Positions 56,389-64,000 of a stretch of DNA of 64,000 nt are shown here, piece by piece. The stretch is from Bacteroidota bacterium (GTDB lineage: Bacteria > Bacteroidota > Bacteroidia > Bacteroidales > CAIWKO01), in contig JBAXND010000004.1 in the NCBI GenBank assembly GCA_037133915.1, forward strand, positions 1-64,000. The letters run 5' to 3'. Both the position numbers and the translations under genes were made by a program. Under the pieces are notes generated by a model. That model was given only the letters and a program-made list of their open reading frames with translations. It had not been told where the DNA came from and ran no database searches. How positions within the stretch are numbered: the first letter of the stretch is position 1; each line of letters begins with the position of its first letter.

Positions 56389-57585
56389 TTGATAGAAACA
56401 GAGACCAATAAAGAACGGGCAGTGCTTATCGGGCTTGTTACGCCCAAACAGGATAAGGACCGCGCCGGCGTTTACCTGGACGAACTCGCATTTTTACTTG
56501 AAACAGCAGGCGGCAAAGAGATAAAGCGATTCATTCAAAAAGTTGAATCGCCTGATTCGCGCACCTTTGTGGGCTCGGGAAAGCTTCTCGAAATAGCGGA
56601 ATACATCAAAGAACATGAAATCAATACGGCTATTTTTGATGATGCCCTGTCGCCTTCGCAAATCCGGAATCTCGAAAAAGCGCTGAGTTGTAAAATCCTC
56701 GATCGCAACAATCTCATCCTTGACATTTTCGCATTCCGCGCCAGCACGTCGTATGCACGCACACAGGTTGAGCTTGCCCAGTACCAGTATCTGCTGCCAC
56801 GCCTTACCGGGATGTGGACCCACCTTGAAAAACAACAGGGCGGTATCGGTATGAAAGGTCCCGGTGAAAAAGAAATTGAAACGGACCGTCGTGTTATCAA
56901 AGACCGGATTACTTTTCTTAAAGAAAAGCTGAAGACCATCGATAAGCAAAAAGTTACACAGCGTAAAAACCGTGAAGGACTGATACGAGTTGCACTTGTT
57001 GGCTACACCAACGTAGGCAAATCGACGATCATGAATGTGTTGAGCAAATCGGAAGTTTTTGCCGAGAATAAATTATTTGCGACACTTGATACAACCGTCA
57101 GAAAAGTGGTGGTTGGCAACCTTCCGTTTTTGCTGACGGACACCGTAGGATTTATTCGTAAGCTGCCGCACGACCTGGTTGAATCGTTCAAATCAACACT
57201 GGACGAAGTGCGGGAAGCCGACTTACTGTTACATGTTGTGGATATTTCTCATAATGATTTTGAAGAACAGATAAACGTAGCGCGTCAAACGCTGGCCGAC
57301 ATCGGTACAGCCGACAAGCCAACCATCATGGTATTCAACAAAATTGACCGCTATTCCTATGTTGTGAAGGATGAAGATGACCTGACTCCGGCAACAAAAG
57401 AAAACCTCAGTTTTGAAGAATTGAAACAATCGTGGATGGCATCTGAGAATACACCCTGCATTTTTATTTCGGCAACGAAAAAGAAACAAATTGATACGTT
57501 CAGAGATATGCTGTATTCAGAAGTTCGTAAATTGCATATCAAACGATATCCGTACAATAATTTTTTATACCCTGAATTGCCGTAG
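56389..57585 (+). CDS. hflX: GTPase HflX
   Basis: The 398-residue product starts with TTG at 56389. An N-terminal domain (about 1-195) contains GSGKLLEIAEYI-type, EL-AQYQYLLPRLTGMW and GPGEKEIETDRR. The G domain has the P-loop GYTNVGKST (205-213), TLDTTVRKV, DTVGFIRKLPH and NKIDR. HflX binds ribosomes and splits stalled or hibernating 70S subunits. The length is normal for the family. Upstream ATGs are out of frame, so the TTG start is the best fit with MIETETNKERAVLIG. Confidence 0.95.
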   Translation: MIETETNKERAVLIGLVTPKQDKDRAGVYLDELAFLLETAGGKEIKRFIQKVESPDSRTFVGSGKLLEIAEYIKEHEINTAIFDDALSPSQIRNLEKALSCKILDRNNLILDIFAFRASTSYARTQVELAQYQYLLPRLTGMWTHLEKQQGGIGMKGPGEKEIETDRRVIKDRITFLKEKLKTIDKQKVTQRKNREGLIRVALVGYTNVGKSTIMNVLSKSEVFAENKLFATLDTTVRKVVVGNLPFLLTDTVGFIRKLPHDLVESFKSTLDEVREADLLLHVVDISHNDFEEQINVARQTLADIGTADKPTIMVFNKIDRYSYVVKDEDDLTPATKENLSFEELKQSWMASENTPCIFISATKKKQIDTFRDMLYSEVRKLHIKRYPYNNFLYPELP

Positions 57586-57607
57586 CATCAACGTATTTTT
57601 TTGAAAA

Positions 57608-58369
57608 ATGGAACAAACGAAATTATCGGTTGTAATTATCACCTTCAATGAAGAGCGCAATATTGAACGCTGTATCCGCTCGGTCGAAGGAATTGCCGAT
57701 GATGTAGTAATCCTTGATTCATTTTCAAAAGACCGCACATGCGAAATTGCCGCAATGCTAGGTGCACGGGTTGTGCAACATGTGTTCGACGGGCATATTG
57801 AACAAAAGAACCTTGCCATCACCCATGCAAAATTTCCATTTATCCTTTCGCTTGATGCTGATGAAGCACTCTCTGACGAGTTGAGGCAATCTATTCAGGA
57901 AGTAAAAAACGACAAGCATGCAGACGGCTATTCGATGAGCCGAATTACGAATTATTGCGGTAAATGGATTCATCATTGCGGATGGTATCCAGACACTAAA
58001 CTACGGCTGTGGGACAGCACCAAAGGTCGTTGGGGCGGAATCAATCCGCATGACAAGTATGAAATGGATGCCGGATCAGGTACGGAGTTATTGAAAGGCG
58101 ACATTCTGCATTATTCATATTACACACGCGACGATCATCACAAACAAGTCATTAAGTTCACAGACATTGCATCGACAGCTCTTTTCGCAAAGAAAAAAAA
58201 GATTACTGTTGCCGGAATGCTTATCCGGACAATAGCCAAATTTTTAGGAATGTATGTGTTCCGTCTGGGATTTTTAGACGGTAGTGCAGGATTCACGATT
58301 TGCCGGATTTCGGCTTATGCAACCTATTTAAAATATGCGAAGCTCAGGCATCTTTATAAAAAGGCGTAA
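57608..58369 (+). CDS. Family 2 glycosyltransferase (WaaE/KdtX-like)
   Basis: The 253-residue GT-A enzyme has SVVIITFNEERNIERCI at the N-terminus, the nucleotide-binding DDVVILDSFSKDRT, and SLDADEAL at about residue 80 (DxD-type metal site). A C-terminal amphipathic region contains GMLIRTIAKFLGMYVFRLG. It resembles LPS core glucosyltransferases. It is 22 nt after hflX and overlaps the heptosyltransferase-like gene by 35 nt, which points to lipopolysaccharide or surface-glycan synthesis at the inner face of the membrane. Confidence 0.9.
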   Translation: MEQTKLSVVIITFNEERNIERCIRSVEGIADDVVILDSFSKDRTCEIAAMLGARVVQHVFDGHIEQKNLAITHAKFPFILSLDADEALSDELRQSIQEVKNDKHADGYSMSRITNYCGKWIHHCGWYPDTKLRLWDSTKGRWGGINPHDKYEMDAGSGTELLKGDILHYSYYTRDDHHKQVIKFTDIASTALFAKKKKITVAGMLIRTIAKFLGMYVFRLGFLDGSAGFTICRISAYATYLKYAKLRHLYKKA

Positions 58370-59387
58370 GCGCAACCTTAACGGGAAGCGTGTAATCATC
58401 AGCCGTACCGACAGCATTGGCGATGTTGTGCTCAGCCTTCCCGTGGCAGGCGTTCTGAAAGAACTCTATCCTGAATGCACCATAATTTTTCTTGGAAAAA
58501 CCTATACTAAAACACTTATTGAACACTGCAGTAATGTTGATGAATTTGTCAACTGGGATGAGATAAAGAGACTCGATAAATCAGGGCAGGCCGAAGCTTT
58601 TCGTCAATTAAATGCTGATGTAATTATTCATGTTTTCCCGGTAAAAGCGATTGCGGTCGCTGCCAAAAAAGCACATATTAAAATTCGTCTTGGCACCACA
58701 AACCGGCTGTGGCACTGGCACACATGCAATTTACTTACCCGGCTCTCGCGTAAAAATTCGCCCTGGCACGAATCGCAACTTAACCTTAAGTTACTGATAC
58801 CATTCGGAGCCATTTCGACATATCCCATACATGAGATTCCCGCCTATTACGGATTGCAAGAGCCCGGACTTCCAAAACCCGAAACAAAAAAATTGCTGAA
58901 GGCCGAACAATTCAATCTTATACTACATCCCGGGTCGAAAGGAAGTGCCCGTGAATGGGGCGTTTCAAACTTTGCTTCGCTTATTGAAATACTGCCACCA
59001 GAAAAATTCAACATTTTTATAACGGGTACTAAAGAAGAAGGCGAATCAGTGAACGACGCTTTAATTGCCCCATACAAACATGTTCATGACCTCACCGGCA
59101 AGCTGACACTGGATGAGTTGATTTCGTTTATTGCTGTTGCCGATGGCATGGTTGCATGCAGCACCGGGCCGCTGCATATAGCCGCAGCGGTAGGAAAATA
59201 CGCTATGGGAATCTTTCCTCCGATACGGCCCATGCATCCCGGAAGATGGGCCCCGGTCGGAATCAATGCATCCGTTTTCGTAGTGGATAAAAAATGCAGC
59301 AAATGCAGGAAAACAAAGGATTGTGAGTGCATACGCAGCATAAGGCCGGAGCAGGTTAAGGAGCGCCTGATGGAAGTGTTTAAGTAA
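58335..59387 (+). CDS. Family 9 glycosyltransferase (heptosyltransferase-like)
   Basis: The 350-residue GT-B enzyme has RVIISRTDSIGDVVLSLPV near the N-terminus, HPGSKGSAREWGVSNFA in the centre, and CSTGPLHIAAAVGKYAMGIF followed by RPMHPGRWAPVG. The C-terminus has a Cys cluster (KKCSKCRKTKDCEC). The ATG at 58335 overlaps the GT2 gene by 35 nt and encodes a basic lead (MRSSGIFIKRRKR) before the core; no better start is seen. It probably adds a heptose-like sugar to LPS core. It is the last gene of this run. Confidence 0.9.
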   Translation: MRSSGIFIKRRKRNLNGKRVIISRTDSIGDVVLSLPVAGVLKELYPECTIIFLGKTYTKTLIEHCSNVDEFVNWDEIKRLDKSGQAEAFRQLNADVIIHVFPVKAIAVAAKKAHIKIRLGTTNRLWHWHTCNLLTRLSRKNSPWHESQLNLKLLIPFGAISTYPIHEIPAYYGLQEPGLPKPETKKLLKAEQFNLILHPGSKGSAREWGVSNFASLIEILPPEKFNIFITGTKEEGESVNDALIAPYKHVHDLTGKLTLDELISFIAVADGMVACSTGPLHIAAAVGKYAMGIFPPIRPMHPGRWAPVGINASVFVVDKKCSKCRKTKDCECIRSIRPEQVKERLMEVFK

Positions 59388-59474
59388 ATGATTATAGAGC
59401 TCAGACATAAGATGAAAGATAAAAAAAACAATTAATCCCGTTCATAATTTTGCTGAAAACCTTACCGAATAATT

Positions 59475-59506
59475 ATTGACCAAATCGTCAGAATTGTGTA
59501 GGTTTG
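59475..59506 (+). promoter_or_regulatory. Promoter of the secreted protein gene at 59524
   Basis: ATTG (59475-59478, one mismatch to TTTG), a 20-nt spacer and TAGGTTTG (59499-59506) fit the Bacteroidota -33/-7 pattern. It supports the ATG at 59524 over the upstream ones. Confidence 0.55.
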
Positions 59507-59523
59507 TATATAAAAATACTGTT

Positions 59524-60303
59524 ATGCGGAAATCATTTTTACTCCTGATACTTTGCCTTCCTTTATTTGCCATGGCACAGGATGATGTTGTGGTTAAAGG
59601 GAATTATTACGGATTCAACCTTTATGTAATGAATCCATCCGTCGGTGCCGGTTTTTGTGTAACTCAGGTGCTGGTAAATAACAAACCGACCAGCGACGAG
59701 CTCCGTTCTAACTCGTTTGAAATAGATCTGTCGTTGCTGGAACTCAAGACCGGTGAGCCTGTAACTGTGGTGATAAAACATACGGCAGGCTGCACTCCCA
59801 CTGTCATCAACCCAAAAGCACTTGCAGTAAAGCAGCAATTTTCGTTTTTATCTGCAAAAGCAGATAAAACAGCCAAACTTAACTGGACCATCAAAGGCGA
59901 TATTGGCGAAGATGCTTTTATTGTTGAACAGTATCGGTGGAACAAATGGATGCAGATAAGCGAAGTGCCTACACAGGATACCGTAAAAAAAGAACAATTC
60001 AGTTTTGAAACTCATCCGCACTCAGGTATAAATACGTTTCGGATTGTACATACCGATAATACCGGAAATCCCGTTTACTCCAAATCCATAAAATACACTT
60101 CTAAAAATCCGGAGATAACAATTGAATCGCTGAAAGTGGTTGATAAAATTGTATTCTCGGCTGAAACCATGTGGGAGATTTTTGACCTTACAGGAAATTT
60201 CATCAGTGAAGGTTACGGCAAGGAAATTGAAGTGCAAGACTTTGAAAAGGGCAAATACTGGCTCAACTACGACAACAAGTCTGTAAATTTCACCAAAAAA
60301 TGA
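59524..60303 (+). CDS. Secreted beta-rich protein, unknown
   Basis: The product is 259 residues from ATG 59524 (MRKSFLLLILCLPLFAMAQ, a clear signal peptide). The frame is open to 59476, but a promoter overlaps that part. The mature protein looks all-beta, with GFNLYVMNPSVGAGFCVTQ, a fibronectin-like WTIKGDIGEDAFIVEQYRW segment, and a C-terminal 70 residues (MWEIFDLTGNFISEGYGKEI, KGKYWLNYDN) that mimic a T9SS sorting fold without the usual PNP motif. Whether it is a T9SS cargo is unsure. Confidence 0.7.
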   Translation: MRKSFLLLILCLPLFAMAQDDVVVKGNYYGFNLYVMNPSVGAGFCVTQVLVNNKPTSDELRSNSFEIDLSLLELKTGEPVTVVIKHTAGCTPTVINPKALAVKQQFSFLSAKADKTAKLNWTIKGDIGEDAFIVEQYRWNKWMQISEVPTQDTVKKEQFSFETHPHSGINTFRIVHTDNTGNPVYSKSIKYTSKNPEITIESLKVVDKIVFSAETMWEIFDLTGNFISEGYGKEIEVQDFEKGKYWLNYDNKSVNFTKK

Positions 60304-60352
60304 GTTAAAAGGCGTTTGCCTTCAGCATAATTGCGAATTTAAATTTTTTATC

Positions 60353-61018
60353 ATGGAACAAAGGCAACAGGAATACCTGGAGTACTACCGTGTACGCATG
60401 GAAAAATACCGGAATGACCCGGTGTTTACAAACAGCTTTCAAGCTGAAAAAGCTATTTGCGAAGCGCTTGAATCCTCATCAACACTGGAGGAATTTAAAG
60501 AGAAAATGGAGCGCGGACAGCTTGCACTGAACAATGCGAAAGCACAAGTACGCGATAAAGAAACCGCCCGAAAAAAGCTGAATGACGAGCTCCTTGAAAA
60601 GATAAGAGTAAAATCGTCGGAACGCATTCTGGACATGTTGGATTCCGCTACATCCGACATGGACATCATCAGCAAAGTCAACGAAATAGAGACAAAAACG
60701 AATATCGAGATTTCCGTTGATCTGTTTACCTCCGTTTTTTATTCGGATTTTATGATGCTCGAAAATCTTGAAGTGTGGGAAAATGCCGAAATACCTTCCG
60801 AATGGAGAAAAGAATTTACTGACTGGGCGCAAGAACGCGTTGAAGAAGACCGAAGAATCTGGAAAGAGCAGTATCTGTTCCGGGCACGGGAATGGAAACC
60901 CGATTGGGAATTTGATGTTGACCTGATATGGGAAGACCGCCACCGACGCCTTATTCCGGTGCCCGATGCCATGATTATTAAACGAATTGAACAATTCAAA
61001 AAGCTGAAAGGGATTTAA
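60353..61018 (+). CDS. Unrecognised cytoplasmic coiled-coil protein (first of a coupled pair)
   Basis: The 221-residue product has no signal peptide. Residues about 1-110 are strongly helical and charged, with KEKMERGQLALNNAKAQVRD suggesting a coiled coil. The C-terminal half is rich in Trp and acidic residues (EEDRRIWKEQYLFRAREWK, DWEFDVDLIWEDRHRR). No domain is recognised. A stop TAA followed by a single T leads straight into the ATG of the next gene, so the two are translationally coupled and probably make interacting proteins. No signature of a known defence, toxin or phage family is seen. Confidence 0.7.
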   Translation: MEQRQQEYLEYYRVRMEKYRNDPVFTNSFQAEKAICEALESSSTLEEFKEKMERGQLALNNAKAQVRDKETARKKLNDELLEKIRVKSSERILDMLDSATSDMDIISKVNEIETKTNIEISVDLFTSVFYSDFMMLENLEVWENAEIPSEWRKEFTDWAQERVEEDRRIWKEQYLFRAREWKPDWEFDVDLIWEDRHRRLIPVPDAMIIKRIEQFKKLKGI

Positions 61019-61019
61019 T

Positions 61020-62177
61020 ATGCCTATAGAAAAAACCATGGCCGATGCTATTCTCGGCACTTTCAGAACCATGTACAACGACCTGGCGGCTCAAAACCTT
61101 TCGGGTGAAGCGTTTGACCGCATGAAGGCCGCACTGGATAAAATGGAACAATATGCAGCAGAAATGGACGATATGACATCGTTCTCGACCAGACTCAATA
61201 CCGAAGGTCTGTATGTTGGTTTCAGCACGGCATACGGTGAGGTATTAGCCGAGGAAGGAAGAAAAAAATATTCGAAAGTTACAGACGACAGCGAATTGCT
61301 TGAGATGACTATAAAGTCGTACCAAGATTCAATTGTCAGCCTTAAAGACACTCCCGCGGGAGAAAAAATAATACCGCTTTTGCAGGAAGTAATCGCCCTC
61401 GGACGATCCGGAATTTCTTATCCTGTATTTTTACGCACCTGCGAAGAAAAAGGAATTTACCGTGCCATGGACGGAAGTGCGCTCACGCTTGATGCACTTG
61501 AGACGGAACGTGAAATTGGCGAGATGTTCCCATTGCCTGTTTATTTGAAAAAAGCGAATGTCATGATTGCATATTATAAAGAACTCGCAGCAAAATCGCC
61601 TTTCGGAATGCCCGATTCTTTTCTGCTTGGATTGCATCGCATACTTACCGATTGGGAATATGCACCCGAAGATGCAATGCGAAGTCTGAAAATCAGGCTG
61701 TGGGATAAATTGCTTGAGCTGATGAACGACTGGGTGGATGCGCATTGTGATTTTGCTCCTCACGACGATCGTTGGGCCGATGTACGAGGCATGGAATACA
61801 CTATGAAAAATATAAGACGTACCAAAGAATGCAATCCCGGATTCTTCCGTTACCGGGAAAAAATTCTTGGTGAATATTTCGGTATGAACTGGGACGATGT
61901 TTTCAAAGATGCACTTTATCTTGAAGAGTTATCATACGGACATATGTGGCATTCCGATGACTCCATCGAACTGATGCGAAAAGCCTATCAATACTGCGTT
62001 CCGGGAAATGCGCCCACATCTGAAATTATAAAAGAGGCCGAAAGCATACATCGCGATAAACGCTTTAAACGACCCCATTGTTTTCAAATGAGTGACGAAG
62101 GGAAACAGAAATTTATGAAGGTTTTTGGCAAAGCAAAATATGATGAAATGATAGGTCAGTATGCCGATAAAGAATAG
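61020..62177 (+). CDS. Unrecognised helical cytoplasmic protein (second of a coupled pair)
   Basis: The 385-residue product has no signal peptide or membrane segment and looks almost all-helical. The N-terminal 70 residues (MADAILGTFRTMYNDLAAQ, KMEQYAAEMDDMTSF) are followed by a central region with ALETEREIGEMFPLPVYLKK and a C-terminal third with DRWADVRGMEYTMKNIRRTK and YFGMNWDDVFKDALYLEEL. It is unrecognised. It starts 1 nt after the 60353 gene and ends 4 nt before the convergent BrkB gene. Confidence 0.7.
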   Translation: MPIEKTMADAILGTFRTMYNDLAAQNLSGEAFDRMKAALDKMEQYAAEMDDMTSFSTRLNTEGLYVGFSTAYGEVLAEEGRKKYSKVTDDSELLEMTIKSYQDSIVSLKDTPAGEKIIPLLQEVIALGRSGISYPVFLRTCEEKGIYRAMDGSALTLDALETEREIGEMFPLPVYLKKANVMIAYYKELAAKSPFGMPDSFLLGLHRILTDWEYAPEDAMRSLKIRLWDKLLELMNDWVDAHCDFAPHDDRWADVRGMEYTMKNIRRTKECNPGFFRYREKILGEYFGMNWDDVFKDALYLEELSYGHMWHSDDSIELMRKAYQYCVPGNAPTSEIIKEAESIHRDKRFKRPHCFQMSDEGKQKFMKVFGKAKYDEMIGQYADKE

Positions 62178-62180
62178 CAC

Positions 62181-63137
62181 CTACTGCTCCTTGAAATCCA
62201 GTTCTTCATTTTGACCGCGCTGCTCACGCGCCTCGGAGATACTGGCATTGAGCTCAAAGCCTATCAGTAGTGCCAGTGCATTCAGGTAGAACCACATCAG
62301 AATTACAAGCAGCGTTCCGATAGAACCGTAAACGGCATTGTATTTTCCGAAATTATTTACGTAGAAATTGAACCCGATGATAGTAGCAATACAAAGTATT
62401 GTTGCGAGTGTTGAGCCTGCAGAAATAAACCGAAAGCGCTCTTTACGCGCCGGGGCAAGATAATAAAGAAATGATATCCCGAAAAAGACCATCAGAATTG
62501 CCACAATCCATTTGCCCGCCGTGATGAGATAAATGACCAGGTTGCTGGTAAGAAAGCCGTGAATAACAAAGTATTTTAACCCCGCTGTTCCTATAATAAT
62601 GAGCGAAATTGCAATGGAAGTAATGACCAGAAGTATGATAACAAGTACCAATGAAACCAGATACTGCTGCCACATTTTACGTGTTTCAATGCTGTGATAA
62701 GTAGCGTTGAACGCGGTTATAACGCCCAGTACACCTGTCAGTGAAAAATACAATGCCATTACAAAACCCACTGAGAGCAACCCGCCGTGCTGCCGCATTA
62801 CAATATCTTCAATTGTTGATTTTACGATAACATAAACATTCTGCGGAAGCAAATCCTGAATAGTGGCGAGCAACGTATCGTGAAAACCCGCAACAGGAAT
62901 ATAAGGAATCAGTGTAAAGAAAAAGATGATTGCAGGAAACAACGCTACAAAAAATTTAAATGCAATGGAAGATGCACGGGTTGTAATGGAGCCATTCAGC
63001 AAGCCACGCACAAAAAATGCGGCTACATCATAAAGCGGCATTTTATCAAAACCCGGCAATACGATGGTTCGCGAGAGTTTTAATAAGGATGCCACAGGCG
63101 TCCAGCGCTTAACTTTTTCCAGGAATTTCTCAGCCAT
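62181..63137 (-). CDS. BrkB/YihY-family membrane protein
   Basis: The product is 318 residues from ATG 63137 (MAEKFLEKVKRW); a TTG one codon upstream is also open. Six hydrophobic helices follow a cytoplasmic lead, with SSIAFKFFVALFPAIIFF, the NVYVIVKSTIEDIV segment and the C-terminal AVYGSIGTLLVILMWFYLN (family signature). The family was once called ribonuclease BN, but it is a membrane protein of unknown function. It is 18 nt after nadC. Its acidic C-terminal tail ends ELDFKEQ. Confidence 0.9.
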   Translation of the reverse strand: MAEKFLEKVKRWTPVASLLKLSRTIVLPGFDKMPLYDVAAFFVRGLLNGSITTRASSIAFKFFVALFPAIIFFFTLIPYIPVAGFHDTLLATIQDLLPQNVYVIVKSTIEDIVMRQHGGLLSVGFVMALYFSLTGVLGVITAFNATYHSIETRKMWQQYLVSLVLVIILLVITSIAISLIIIGTAGLKYFVIHGFLTSNLVIYLITAGKWIVAILMVFFGISFLYYLAPARKERFRFISAGSTLATILCIATIIGFNFYVNNFGKYNAVYGSIGTLLVILMWFYLNALALLIGFELNASISEAREQRGQNEELDFKEQ

Positions 63138-63155
63138 CAATAAATCTTATAATGG

Positions 63156-63992
63156 TTACACCACAGCCTTCAGGCTCAGGTCAAGACTTTTGATTTGATG
63201 CGTAAGGGCACCGACAGAAATATAATCTACACCGCACTCAGCATATTCTCTGATATTGGAATAGGTGATGCCTCCGGATGCTTCGGTTTCGTAGCACTCA
63301 CCAATAACCGCAACAGCTTTTTTCAAATCCCGCGGATTAAAATTATCCAGCATGATTCGATCAACGCCGCCCGTAGCAATGACTTCGTCCAGTTCTGTGA
63401 AATTTCTTACTTCAATCTCAATTTTAAGATCCTTGCCAATCGCTTCAAGATATTTTTTTGTTGTATGAATGGCATTTGCAATGCCTCCGCTAAAATCAAC
63501 GTGATTATCCTTAATCATAATCATATCATACAGCCCCATGCGGTGGTTCTCTCCGCCCCCGATACGTACAGCCATTTTCTCAAACCAACGCATATTGGGT
63601 GTTGTTTTTCGTGTATCCAGAATTTTCGTATTTAAACCCTGAAGGCATTCCACGTATTTATGGGTTTCGGTGGCTATACCACTCATGCGCTGCATAAAAT
63701 TAAGCACCAGGCGCTCTGTTGTGAGCAATGAGCGCTCCGGACCTTCAACAATAAATGCAATATCGCCCTTCTTAACGGCCGTGCCATCCTGAATCAGAAT
63801 GTTCATAACCATAGACGGGTCGAACTGTCTGTAAATCAATTGTGCAACTTCAACCCCGGCAAGTATTCCGTCTTCTTTCACAAGCAGCCTTACTGCGCCT
63901 CTTACTCCATCGGGAATCGTGGCAAGTGTAGTATGGTCACCATCGCCAATATCTTCCTTCAGCGCGATTGCTATCAGGTTATCGACCGTCAT
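63156..63992 (-). CDS. nadC: Nicotinate-nucleotide pyrophosphorylase (quinolinate phosphoribosyltransferase)
   Basis: The 278-residue product has DNLIAIALKEDIGDGDHTT at the N-terminus, ILDTRKTTPNMRWFEKMAV in the centre, and GGENHRMGLYDMIMIKDNH with IMLDNFNPRDL later, all typical of QPRTase. It makes nicotinate mononucleotide from quinolinate and PRPP in NAD synthesis. The start at 63992 fits the family, and only 8 nt remain to the window edge. nadA and nadB are not in the window. Confidence 0.96.
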   Translation of the reverse strand: MTVDNLIAIALKEDIGDGDHTTLATIPDGVRGAVRLLVKEDGILAGVEVAQLIYRQFDPSMVMNILIQDGTAVKKGDIAFIVEGPERSLLTTERLVLNFMQRMSGIATETHKYVECLQGLNTKILDTRKTTPNMRWFEKMAVRIGGGENHRMGLYDMIMIKDNHVDFSGGIANAIHTTKKYLEAIGKDLKIEIEVRNFTELDEVIATGGVDRIMLDNFNPRDLKKAVAVIGECYETEASGGITYSNIREYAECGVDYISVGALTHQIKSLDLSLKAVV

Positions 63993-64000
63993 TTGTTCCA

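Noticed and set aside
60479..61078. 199-residue open frame on - across the coiled-coil gene
   Set aside because: The + strand pair is better supported by codon pattern, coupling and length. Phe/Ile-rich translation of the - frame looks like a shadow.
1..64000. CRISPR array, rRNA or tRNA genes
   Set aside because: No regular short repeat-spacer pattern, no rRNA core sequences and no tRNA with a TTC-loop/acceptor layout was seen. Small RNAs would need a covariance-model search.

Overview
The window looks like chromosomal DNA from a free-living or environmental Bacteroidota (Bacteroidetes). The evidence is: many secreted proteins ending in a type IX secretion (T9SS) type A sorting domain (a PNP-type motif about 80 residues from the C-terminus); several promoters of the Bacteroidota type (-33 TTTG / -7 TAnnTTTG); the ftsX-DUF3098-uppP-truB gene string; an RprX/RprY-like two-component pair; a bacterial geranylgeranylglyceryl-phosphate synthase-type enzyme; and DUF3108 and PepSY-like proteins. 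Base composition is moderately AT-rich, and no rRNA, tRNA or CRISPR array was seen.

Layout. 1-808: one end of an IS21-type insertion sequence abuts a 5'-truncated ORF6N-domain gene. 958-4247: two secreted proteins, a zinc metalloprotease and a glycine-rich protein. 4354-8380: a TPR protein, an outer-membrane beta-barrel protein and UbiX on +, facing a small secreted protein and pgi on -. 8695-12907: sensor kinase, response regulator, recJ; four GTTAA repeats at exact 10-bp spacing lie just upstream. 13012-22202 (-): three T9SS cargo genes, two of them tandem paralogues sharing a 372-bp identical block, one of which has a one-base frameshift; the third encodes about 2160 residues. 22600-28618 (-): GGGP synthase, metF, metH and an Sfp-type phosphopantetheinyl transferase. 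28813-33023: a T9SS-tagged thioredoxin-fold protein, ahcY and an Ig-like lipoprotein. 33282-35980: methylmalonyl-CoA epimerase, a biotin-dependent carboxyltransferase, a small partner and a biotin carrier. 35964-38918 (-): truB, uppP, DUF3098, ftsX. 39060-43333: leuS, a DUF3108 protein behind a near-consensus sigma-54 promoter, and a PepSY-like protein. 43409-48617 (-): nrdJ, a flavin-binding-fold protein and an MsbA-like ABC exporter. 49071-54275: a 1734-residue T9SS cargo with three ~368-residue repeats. 54392-59387: rbfA, a LolC/E-like permease, a small membrane protein, hflX and two glycosyltransferases. 59524-62177: a secreted protein and a tightly coupled pair of unrecognised cytoplasmic proteins. 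62181-63992 (-): a BrkB/YihY membrane protein and nadC.

How the genes work together. metH, metF and ahcY cover remethylation of homocysteine and removal of S-adenosylhomocysteine. metH and nrdJ both need cobalamin, as does the methylmalonyl-CoA mutase that would feed the epimerase, so the organism depends on B12, yet no cobalamin riboswitch was found. ftsX, uppP, the ABC exporter, the LolC/E-like permease and the two glycosyltransferases serve envelope assembly. The T9SS cargo genes have no secretion machinery beside them.

Nothing here is a recognisable defence island or biosynthetic cluster. The least explained items are the 60353-62177 gene pair, the GTTAA array, the sigma-54 site and the tandem-paralogue exchange.
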